From assembly GCA_026397495.1 (NCBI GenBank), contig JAPLUS010000111.1:1-10414 (forward strand): a stretch of DNA of 10,414 bases. Reading direction: 5' to 3'. Origin of the DNA: Candidatus Zixiibacteriota bacterium. GTDB taxonomy: Bacteria; Zixibacteria; MSB-5A5; GN15; PGXB01. Shown here piece by piece: positions 1 to 6,192 of the stretch; positions within the stretch are counted from its first letter, which is position 1; the number at the start of each line of letters is the position of its first letter. The position numbers were made by a program, and so were the translations under genes. The notes beneath the pieces were generated by a model, which saw only the letters and a list, made by a program, of their open reading frames with translations, did no database searches and was not told the origin of the DNA.

Positions 1-39
1 TTTTTTAAGTTCTACGATTTCGCTTTCCATGAATTTCAT
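1..39 (-). CDS. Possible 5' end of a gene leaving the left edge
   Basis: An open frame on the minus strand starts at an ATG at 39-37, with a second in-frame ATG at 30-28, and runs off the window after 13 codons (MKFMESEIVELKK). The ESEIVELKK string resembles the opening of AlbA_2-type (Schlafen-like) DNA-binding domain proteins, which begin with an ESExxEFK-like strand, but 13 residues are too few to be sure. No convincing Shine-Dalgarno sequence is seen upstream. It may equally be chance, since the surrounding 850 bases are full of decayed sequence. Confidence 0.3.
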   Translation of the reverse strand, partial: MKFMESEIVELKK

Positions 40-77
40 ATGCCATTCTTTTTGCCGTTTTTTGCAGCAAAGTCTTA

Positions 78-106
78 TTTACAAAAAGGGTGTAAAACAT
101 TATAAT
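78..106 (+). promoter_or_regulatory. Consensus-like promoter with an embedded dyad
   Basis: A TTTACA -35 hexamer at 78-83 is separated by exactly 17 bases from a perfect TATAAT at 101-106. The -35 is also the left arm of an inverted repeat, TTTACA-N7-TGTAAA (78-96), which could be an operator. It points rightwards into the antisense side of the IS3 relic and no convincing gene follows. The dyad also lies about 40-60 bases upstream of the possible minus-strand gene at the left edge. Chance occurrence in AT-rich DNA is a real alternative. Confidence 0.4.
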
Positions 107-137
107 ATAAAAGATTAGCGATTGCTACACAAAATTC

Positions 138-371
138 CTAACAGTAAGGACATGAATGACGGCGCTCCCAGTTATAATACACTTCGATATACTCGAAAAC
201 CTTCCCCTTTTGCCTTCTCCCGTCTCATAAATCTTTTCTCATAAACCAGCTCCGTCTTCAGGTGCCACACCCGGATATGCCGGTTTCCCCTTTCAAACCC
301 TCCCGAACGATCCAGATCTTCTCCTCGGCCGTGAACTTCCGCCGGGTCTGTCACCGAATCTCCTTAACCAT
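138..371 (-). pseudogene. Collapsed IS3-family transposase (orfA start fused to orfB end)
   Basis: Read on the minus strand, about 344-273 gives RRKFTAEEKIWIVREGLKGE, the helix-turn-helix opening of an IS3-family orfA (typically RRKFTAEEKxxIVxEGLxGE). Directly after, in another frame, about 264-200 gives LKTELVYEKRFMRREKAKG. After a further shift, about 197-153 gives VFEYIEVYYNWERRHS. The last two match the C-terminal end of IS3 orfB (usual form LKTELVYxxxYxTREEA..xxFEYIEVFYNRxRRHSxLGYLSP). The rest of orfA and almost all of orfB, including the DDE core, are missing. Stops and at least one frameshift interrupt what remains. It is a relic that cannot transpose alone. Family assignment rests on motif recall, but both ends agree. 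Confidence 0.75.
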
Positions 372-857
372 AGATTCCGGACCCGGACTCTGTTTGGTAT
401 TTATCGGTTACTCTTTTCGTCACACCAAATTTACGAAAACTGCGTCTCCGCCAAAAGCATATCTATCCGATTTATGCTGAACCGCGACAACAACTAACGA
501 TATTCAATTATTTAAGCTTTTCGGTTTTACGATAGTGGCCAAGGATCCATATGTATGATATCTAAAATCAGACGTTCCGAAGACTGCATTAGTGAAATCA
601 GCGGCAGTGATTATGGCGCCCCTTTATTGAAGATCTTCGAATTTTTCTGATGCCGGGGGCTTGGAATATGATTGCAGCCAGGGGCGGACCATACCCCGGG
701 AAGGCCATATAATATAACGAGTTATTGGCATGTCGATCATAATTTGTTCAAGTTGTCCGCGAAGACCATAGACAATCTATAATCGAATGCATTGATCCGA
801 TAGGCTATCTATTAGAAGACTTTTCGGCAACCGGCAATGTCCAAAGTCCCTTACGCC
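372..857. other. Gene-free stretch, probably decayed sequence
   Basis: No reading frame on either strand here has a plausible start, ribosome site and recognisable product. Plus-strand frames contain short stop-free pieces, the longest beginning at 743 and running into the antisense of the GH13 gene, none with a motif I recognise. No tRNA, CRISPR or clear terminator is seen. With the IS3 relic on its left, it is most simply read as eroded mobile or gene remnant DNA downstream of the GH13 gene. Confidence 0.5.
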
Positions 858-3800
858 TCACGCCAGGAACCTCAGCATCTTCTCAATTTGATAACCGGCC
901 CGTTCGGCGGCGGAGAGTAGCCGCTCTGCGCTACTCCGAAGGTCGACAAAATTGATTTCGCCGGGAGTGTGATTGGTCCGAGCCGATAACCAAAGCGCAC
1001 GAATAAGGGCATCAATCATTCGTTCAAGCCGCTCTTTGTTCAACCAGAGTGTATTATTATAGCTGTGCAATTGCAGGTACTCTTGAATGGTAGTTTCCAT
1101 CAAAGCTCGCTGGAACGACTCGCTGAGTGTACCGCCGTTTGCCGGTGCGAGCAGGTCAGAATGGGTCAGCAGTATGATAACCAACCTGGAGTCCCAATAG
1201 GCGTCGTCGCTATCGGCCAAGAGCTCCTCAAAAGTTCTGACAATCACCTTTTGCAGAAGCCACTGGTCGACCCGAGCCGCGGCAAGAACCGAAGAAGGGG
1301 TGCGATCCCGGTCGGCACGAAGCTCGCCAAGTGCCTCAAGTGTCAGCCAGGCAATAGTGACATGATCCAGATTTGGGCGCAGAGGCCGCCCGGATTGTGG
1401 CGTCGCCATATCAGATACGGAGATATCCTCTTCCGCACCCGAGGCGGCACGTGCTGAGGCCAAAGCATCCAATCTCGTGCGGGTTTGATTGATAAATGGC
1501 TCGATTTGGATGGCAGTCCCGGTGAACTGTCTGACTGACGCATAGAATTCAGTAATCGCCGCACAGAACTGATCGCGGGAATTTGGATAATTATACAGCA
1601 ATTCTCGCAACAGGTTGGAGTTCATCAGCACCCGGTAGGGTTTCAATATCGGTTCGAACTGAAGCTCCCGATAAGCCTCGTCGAGATTTGGAACGCCGGC
1701 GCCGGCAAGGCGCTGCTCCAATGCACGCCAGGAACCATCGGTATCACGAATTTCGCGAAAATCAAGAAAGGCATGGAACTGGTAGGCATATAGTTCGGTG
1801 AACAATCCCTGCTCGGCCAGTTGACGGCCGGGCCGGATATATTCCAGTCCCGACTGATAATTGCGAAAGGAATAGAAGCAGTTGTCATCGGTGCCTAATC
1901 CGAGCGCCTCGGACAAGGTACGACGGACCAGCATGGTTTTGTCGCCCTCACCAACATTAATCGCAGTGGAGGTGTGAATATGTCCGCGGGTGGTATTATA
2001 GGCGTTGTTATACAAAATTATTGCTCGCTCCTCGCCTGCTCGATTGGAATAAGCAAAAACATTTTCGTCGACCCAGCCATCCGGCGTGTGGAAGTCATAG
2101 AAGGCAAAATTGGCCACGCCGCTGAAGAGATGACGACGGCGCATCAGCGGAAAAACTTGTGTCTCATGCCGACGCACCATTTCCTGGTCCACCGATTCAT
2201 CCCAGTATGACCGTCGATATTCCATACCGTACTTTTCGGCGAAGCCCTCGACCTGACCATGACCGAACATCGGCAGTCCGGGCATGGTGACCAACATAAC
2301 GGCCACGCCGAAGTACTTATCACCCCGGCCGAACTGTTCCACGGCCGTAAGTTCATCCGGATTATTCATGAAATTGACAAATCGCTTGAGAACCTCCGGA
2401 CTGAATTCCAGCACGTTCTTTATGGTTGTTCGATACTTGGCGTTATCCTCCATTTTCAGCATATTCATGAAGGCGCTGTTGTAGACGCGATGCACCCCGA
2501 GGGTGCGTACAAAGTATCCCTCCATGAGCCAGAATGCCTCGGCCAGGAGAAGCGTATCCGGCGCCTCCTGAGCGATACGGTCAACCACCTCACGCCAGAA
2601 TTCCTTGGGCATCAGGGCATCAAACTGCTCTTTGGTCATGCCGTGTTCGGCCCGCGAGGGAATGGCGCCGCCTTCACCGGGCTGAGGGAACCAAAGTCGC
2701 TGGTAATGCCGCTTGGCCAGCGTCATGGCCGCATCAAAGCGAATGATCGGAAACTGGCGGGCCACATGCAGAATGGTTTGAATTACGGCCTCCCTTACCT
2801 CCGGCAGAAGGAAATTCATCTGGGCGGTGTCGTTCCATGGCATACTGGTACCATCATTGCCGTGCAAAATATACTTTGTGTCACCGGTCCATTTATCAAT
2901 TCGCTTGAATACTACCGCGGCATCGCGATGCTGCCAGTAGCCGTCTTCGATTTGAATACAGACCCGCGGATCCTCCGAGAGATCAACGCCGGTATATTGG
3001 TAGACAGGGAAAGGCGGATGGTCAGTCTGGAGGAACCACTGCGGGTGATCAATGACCCACTTCGAATAGATTCCAGTGTGATTGGGAACCATATCGCTGG
3101 CCAGTCGGATACCACGTCGCCAGGCGCGATGTTTCAGATCCTGAAAGGCTTCTTCACCGCCAAGATCATGCGCAATGACATAATCGTATAGCGAATAAGC
3201 CGACGATACCGCTTCGGCATTCCCCATGATTTGCTTTATCTTCTGTGAGGCCGATGATCTCTCCCAGAGACCGATGAGCCAGAGTCCGGTAAATCCCCAT
3301 CTGGCGAGTTGGTCCAGTTCTTCATCAGGGATATCACTCAAAAGACGGATATCACGCCGGTATTTCCGTGATAGCTGATATATCCAGACATACACACTCT
3401 TGGCAATCAGGACAACATTAGACATCCAGTCAGCATCCAAGCTGAATGCGGACGGCTCGATATAACCCGTCTTTGGACCGTAAGCGTCGATATCGAAGCG
3501 CAATGCTTTGTTCGGGCCGGGACCCAGACCCCGAAGAGTATTCTCCTCTTCGAGAATATCAATTGCCAACAATAATCGCTCGAGCAGATCCAACGGTAGG
3601 AATTGCGCCCAATGATAACGGATATAAGCAAGTTGCCCCTCAAGCGAATCGGGACAGTCCCGTATAGGCTCAAATAGGCATTCAAAAAGCGTCCGGCCAA
3701 CCGGCCGGAAGGGCGGCTGCGTGGTGAAGAACCGCTCCAACCCCTGCACCATAGACACATAGGGTGATTCTCTTTCCAAATCAGTATCATCGAAAAGTAT

Positions 3801-4337
3801 GCGGAATGGGCGAAACGCCGGATTGGCAATGGAAATAAACAGAAGCATGATCTCGCGAGCAACCGTGTCCGACACCAATGGGGAGGACATCAAGTCATTC
3901 AGATATTCGATTTCAGTCTGTCTGCCCTGGATTACTGAGATGGGTGGAAAGAGCCTGACAAATGACAAAGGCGGTCGGGTCACAGTAAATCGACCGCGTT
4001 GCTGCTCGGTCCAGTCCAGCCCGCGGGGGATCGCGCCGGGTTGTTCTTCGTGACAGTAGCTTTCAATAATGTAGCGAAACACATCGACAAGAATGCTGAC
4101 GGAGGCAAGTTGGCCGGCATGTATGGGATCGGGCAACTGGGCGCTATGGATCCGCTTTCTGTTAATGTGATCGGCTAATTGGCGCAACAGATAGATTTCG
4201 GAAGCTGGAGCGCCACTCAATGACGCGTTCACAAGCGGCGGAAATTCCAGCCAATCCAGTGTCTTTCGGGACAGGTGAAACCCAAACTGGAAATAGTTTC
4301 GCAGTGTCTTTAGCAGGTTCGTCTGATCCATCGTCAT
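858..4337 (-). CDS. Large GH13 alpha-amylase-superfamily protein
   Basis: A 1159-residue glycoside hydrolase of clan GH-H that should cleave or transfer alpha-glucans. No signal peptide is visible, so it is probably cytoplasmic and may act on glycogen or maltodextrin. The barrel starts near residue 335. Conserved regions are SDMVPNH (Asp415, His420), IIRFDAAM (Arg533 and nucleophile Asp535), TLLLAEAFW (acid/base Glu600) and FMNNPDE (Asp661, transition-state stabiliser). In the last motif the usual His before the Asp is Pro660. Residues 1-330 and about 840-1159 are mostly helical extensions I do not recognise, making the protein roughly twice the usual amylase length. Start chosen: ATG at 4337; an in-frame ATG two codons later is equally possible, and neither has a clear Shine-Dalgarno. 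It stands alone, with decayed DNA on both sides. The exact substrate and the hydrolase or transferase choice cannot be told. Confidence 0.9.
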   Translation of the reverse strand: MTMDQTNLLKTLRNYFQFGFHLSRKTLDWLEFPPLVNASLSGAPASEIYLLRQLADHINRKRIHSAQLPDPIHAGQLASVSILVDVFRYIIESYCHEEQPGAIPRGLDWTEQQRGRFTVTRPPLSFVRLFPPISVIQGRQTEIEYLNDLMSSPLVSDTVAREIMLLFISIANPAFRPFRILFDDTDLERESPYVSMVQGLERFFTTQPPFRPVGRTLFECLFEPIRDCPDSLEGQLAYIRYHWAQFLPLDLLERLLLAIDILEEENTLRGLGPGPNKALRFDIDAYGPKTGYIEPSAFSLDADWMSNVVLIAKSVYVWIYQLSRKYRRDIRLLSDIPDEELDQLARWGFTGLWLIGLWERSSASQKIKQIMGNAEAVSSAYSLYDYVIAHDLGGEEAFQDLKHRAWRRGIRLASDMVPNHTGIYSKWVIDHPQWFLQTDHPPFPVYQYTGVDLSEDPRVCIQIEDGYWQHRDAAVVFKRIDKWTGDTKYILHGNDGTSMPWNDTAQMNFLLPEVREAVIQTILHVARQFPIIRFDAAMTLAKRHYQRLWFPQPGEGGAIPSRAEHGMTKEQFDALMPKEFWREVVDRIAQEAPDTLLLAEAFWLMEGYFVRTLGVHRVYNSAFMNMLKMEDNAKYRTTIKNVLEFSPEVLKRFVNFMNNPDELTAVEQFGRGDKYFGVAVMLVTMPGLPMFGHGQVEGFAEKYGMEYRRSYWDESVDQEMVRRHETQVFPLMRRRHLFSGVANFAFYDFHTPDGWVDENVFAYSNRAGEERAIILYNNAYNTTRGHIHTSTAINVGEGDKTMLVRRTLSEALGLGTDDNCFYSFRNYQSGLEYIRPGRQLAEQGLFTELYAYQFHAFLDFREIRDTDGSWRALEQRLAGAGVPNLDEAYRELQFEPILKPYRVLMNSNLLRELLYNYPNSRDQFCAAITEFYASVRQFTGTAIQIEPFINQTRTRLDALASARAASGAEEDISVSDMATPQSGRPLRPNLDHVTIAWLTLEALGELRADRDRTPSSVLAAARVDQWLLQKVIVRTFEELLADSDDAYWDSRLVIILLTHSDLLAPANGGTLSESFQRALMETTIQEYLQLHSYNNTLWLNKERLERMIDALIRALWLSARTNHTPGEINFVDLRSSAERLLSAAERAGYQIEKMLRFLA

Positions 4338-4567
4338 AAGGACACGGGAACCGGTTTATGGTATGTGCGGAATGTCATAGGCATTGATTTGATCTCCAAG
4401 CACAATTCTAATATAGCATCTTTTGTGGGACAATTCCACGGTTATTTTGGTTATGAGATAGCTGAGATTTAATCTGACATACCAATGTAATAAGAGATTG
4501 CGAAACTTCTGACTTCGGTTGGCACTTTTCTGTGTAAGTGTTGATTGACTGAATCAGGAGGTGAAGG

Positions 4568-4606
4568 ATGTCGAAAGCGGAACGGGATATTAAGAGGAAG
4601 CTATAG
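4568..4606 (+). pseudogene. First codons of a transposase (IS481/IS3-like), truncated
   Basis: A perfect AGGAGG at 4556-4561 sits 6 bases before an ATG at 4568. The frame reads MSKAERDIKRKL, then a TAG stop, then VLKRFMDRH before homology ends. This matches the N-terminus of integrase-core transposases that begin MSKxERDIKRKLxVLxHAEExGN. The stop and the loss of everything after about 4625 make it a dead fragment. The intact ribosome site shows that the left boundary of the gene is preserved. Its end overlaps, antisense, the last codons of the small ORF at 4601-4876. The family call is from motif memory only. Confidence 0.5.
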
Positions 4607-4876
4607 GTGCTCAAGCGCTTTATGGATCGCCATAGATATGGCGGTACCGTTTGATGAATAGTCATATGCCTTGGCCTTTTGTGTACCTCTCGGAATCGAA
4701 CTGAAAGAATTCTCATTTTTAATTTCAAAGCCCTGGATGCCAAGAGCCACAACCACTATTGGGAAATCACTGATGACACTTTGATAATATGCAGAATAAG
4801 ACCAGCAAAGGAGCCAGGTTGAGAATATTATTAGAACTCTGAGACAAATCCCATACTTGCCAAATAAACATCTCAT
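4601..4876 (-). CDS. Small membrane-anchored hypothetical protein
   Basis: A 91-residue ORF with a good ribosome site (GGAGG, 8 bases before the ATG at 4876). Residues about 10-32 (ICLRVLIIFSTWLLCWSYSA) form a hydrophobic segment after a Lys/Arg-containing start, so the protein is either inner-membrane anchored or carries a signal peptide. The rest is polar, with SDFPIVVVALGIQGFEI as a second, weaker hydrophobic stretch. I do not recognise a family. The last residues (KALEHL) are encoded by bases that, on the other strand, belong to the transposase fragment at 4568-4625. The original C-terminus may therefore have been replaced when the element inserted or was deleted. It could be a truncated remnant that still looks open. 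No promoter is obvious. Confidence 0.5.
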   Translation of the reverse strand: MRCLFGKYGICLRVLIIFSTWLLCWSYSAYYQSVISDFPIVVVALGIQGFEIKNENSFSSIPRGTQKAKAYDYSSNGTAISMAIHKALEHL

Positions 4877-4947
4877 TGCTTAATCCTCCATTTTAGAGCG
4901 ATTCTCCAAGATGTGAGCCGTTTAGCTAGGGTAGACTGCAGCTGCCC

Positions 4948-4979
4948 AGCAAAAATTGTACACTTCGGGGCTTTTTGCT
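4948..4979. repeat. Inverted repeat AGCAAAAA/TTTTTGCT
   Basis: AGCAAAAA (4948-4955) and TTTTTGCT (4972-4979) form a perfect 8-base inverted repeat around a 16-base loop containing CTTCGGGGC. It could be a decayed bidirectional terminator or part of an insertion-element end. The A/T-rich stem is too weak to call confidently. The rest of 4877-5147 holds no gene I can support. A 20-codon frame at 5023 (MSGNRSPNLEAAVKEAQRQA) is noted but has no matching features. Confidence 0.35.
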
Positions 4980-5147
4980 AAGACGCAGTAATGTAGATTA
5001 GTCTTGGCGAAGAGAGTGTACTATGAGTGGTAACCGGAGCCCGAATCTCGAAGCCGCGGTCAAAGAGGCTCAGCGACAAGCCTAGTGGGACTGATGGACA
5101 TATCAGCCTATTATGATCTGCCCGCAACTTATTGACATACAATAAAA

Positions 5148-5225
5148 TGGCGTCCCCAAGGGGATTCGAACCCCTGTTGCCGCCGTGAAAGGGCAGTGTC
5201 CTAGACCAGGCTAGACGATGGGGAC
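5148..5225 (-). tRNA. tRNA-Glu (anticodon TTC), CCA encoded
   Basis: On the minus strand, GTCCCCA (5225-5219) pairs with TGGGGAC (5158-5152) as a 7-base acceptor stem. The anticodon arm is CTGCC-CTTTCAC-GGCGG with TTC at the anticodon, and the T-arm carries GGTTCGAATCC. The discriminator base is G (5151), followed directly by an encoded CCA (5150-5148). The molecule is 75 bases without CCA. It decodes GAA/GAG and also supplies glutamyl-tRNA for tetrapyrrole synthesis where that route exists. Its 3' end faces the decayed mobile region at 4338-5147, the side on which tRNA-targeting elements integrate. Confidence 0.97.
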
Positions 5226-5245
5226 GCAGTCTTTTAGTGGCTGTC

Positions 5246-5273
5246 AGTATAATATATATTGGGATTCTGTCAA
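5246..5273 (-). promoter_or_regulatory. Sigma-70-type promoter of tRNA-Glu
   Basis: On the minus strand a perfect TTGACA (5273-5268) is followed after 16 bases by TATACT (5251-5246), one mismatch from TATAAT. The predicted start falls roughly 10-15 bases before the mature tRNA 5' end at 5225, as expected for a stable RNA gene. It shows that the tRNA is transcribed independently of rex. Confidence 0.75.
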
Positions 5274-5306
5274 GTCAAATCAACGCTAGAGATGGGCGGC
5301 CTTTTG

Positions 5307-5468
5307 CTACTTCACCAGCAACATTTTCTTGATAAACTTCAAATTTCCGGAAGATAATTCATGGAGATAAAGGCCGCTCGGCAGACCGCGCTCTAATCTG
5401 TGATGCTGTTACTCAAATAACTGTATTGAGCGAATTCTTGTTCCCAGATCATTATAAAGATTGATCCT
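5307..5468 (-). pseudogene. Remnant of a type IX secretion C-terminal sorting domain fused to rex
   Basis: Immediately after the TAA stop of rex the same frame stays open for 33 codons to a TAG at 5309-5307. It reads, in part, GLPSGLYLHELSSGN and then KFIKKMLLVK. This is the end of a Por/T9SS type A sorting domain (general form GxPSGxYxYxLxxGxxxxxKKMxLxK). The last 19 residues of Rex before the stop (RINLYNDLGTRIRSIQLFE) look like the beginning of the same domain (xIxIYNxLGxxVxxL). Together they make one roughly 52-residue domain interrupted by a single TAA. In this family the domain sits at the C-terminus of secreted proteins and is cut off at the cell surface, so it has no role on a cytosolic repressor. 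A deletion joining rex to a secreted-protein gene would explain it. Confidence 0.7.
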
Positions 5469-6092
5469 TGCAAAAGAGAGATATTCAAGCTCCATAGACA
5501 TATTCTCATTACGTAGAAAGACATCCTCTGGCACTTTCAAATTGATCGGGGCAAAGTTGAGAATCGCTTTAATTCCGGCTTTGACCACATCATCAACAAT
5601 ATACTGAGCTACCGTTGCCGGAACCGCCACGATTACGATTTCAATATTATTTTCTCTAAGTTCCTTTCCCAAATTCTTTATGTCGGAAACCGTTATCCCT
5701 TTATGATTGGAACCTATCTTCCTCTGATCATTATCAAATATCAGCTTAATATGAAAGCCCTGTCTCTGAAATTCCTTATAACCTACCAGCGCCGATCCAA
5801 TATTGCCCACCCCAATCAGGGCTATATTCCAGGTTCGATTTAGACCGAGTATCTCTCCAATCCGTTTTTTCAATTCGCAAACCGGATAACCCAATCCCCT
5901 GGTTCCAAAAGAACCAAAAAAGGAGAGGTCCTTGCGGACTTGCGCCGGAGTCAATTTCTCTCGCCGGGCAAGTTCTTTCGAAGAGACGGTGGCCTGATTT
6001 TCTTTTTCAAGAACAGAAAGTATTCTATAATAGAGGGACAGCCGACGAACGGTCGATTCTGAAATTCTTCTCCTACTGCTTTCAGAAATCAC
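5409..6092 (-). CDS. rex: Redox-sensing transcriptional repressor Rex
   Basis: Rex represses fermentation and respiration genes and releases DNA when NADH rises. Residues about 12-75 are the winged helix (VRRLSLYYRIL, then QVRKDLSFFGSFGTRGLGY, the canonical recognition region). A Rossmann fold follows with GVGNIGSAL (94-102) and an acidic residue ending strand 2 (LIFDND). MSMELEYLSFA near 198-208 is the usual C-terminal helix swapped between dimer subunits. Start is GTG at 6092, with GAGG 7 bases upstream and an in-frame stop four codons before it. At 227 residues it is longer than a typical Rex (about 210-215), and the surplus 19 residues resemble a type IX sorting domain. A Rex operator lies 41-58 bases upstream, so autoregulation is likely. 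No terminator is evident downstream. Confidence 0.95.
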   Translation of the reverse strand: MISESSRRRISESTVRRLSLYYRILSVLEKENQATVSSKELARREKLTPAQVRKDLSFFGSFGTRGLGYPVCELKKRIGEILGLNRTWNIALIGVGNIGSALVGYKEFQRQGFHIKLIFDNDQRKIGSNHKGITVSDIKNLGKELRENNIEIVIVAVPATVAQYIVDDVVKAGIKAILNFAPINLKVPEDVFLRNENMSMELEYLSFARINLYNDLGTRIRSIQLFE

Positions 6093-6132
6093 AGCATAGC
6101 CTCATAGCCAACCCCATAGCCCTCTCTTGAGA

Positions 6133-6150
6133 ATGTGAATTCATTCACAA
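6133..6150. promoter_or_regulatory. Rex operator (ROP)
   Basis: ATGTGAATTCATTCACAA matches the Rex consensus TTGTGAA-N4-TTCACAA at 13 of 14 fixed positions; only the first base differs. It lies between alr and rex, 41-58 bases before the rex GTG, where it would block the rex promoter. This points to negative autoregulation by NADH/NAD+ ratio. No other match was seen in the window, including upstream of the ferritin-like genes. Confidence 0.9.
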
Positions 6151-6192
6151 AAGACAAATTATTTTTAGTTTAGCTTTGTGTCAAGTAGAAAA

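Noticed and set aside
262..480. 72-codon plus-strand open frame
   Set aside because: It is antisense to the IS3 relic and has no motif or ribosome site.
2259..3191. 310-codon plus-strand open frame
   Set aside because: It lies entirely antisense to the GH13 catalytic domain, whose motifs are unmistakable. It has no recognisable motif and is best explained as a codon-bias shadow.
4421..4445. GTGG/CCAC hairpin upstream of the GH13 gene
   Set aside because: Only a 4-base stem with no T-run on the minus side; not a credible terminator or operator.
4408..4752. 114-codon minus-strand open frame
   Set aside because: It overlaps the small ORF at 4601-4876 in another frame, has no good ribosome site and a composition unlike a protein. 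The 91-residue frame has the clear GGAGG start instead.
5023..5085. 20-codon frame starting MSGNRSPNLEAAVKEAQRQA
   Set aside because: Too short, no strong ribosome site and no family I recognise; chance is likely in this decayed stretch.
4338..5147. Possible attachment-site repeat of the tRNA-Glu 3' end
   Set aside because: I looked for a second copy of the GGTTCGAATCCCC...GCCA end to the left of the tRNA and saw none, so no att pair can be claimed inside this window.
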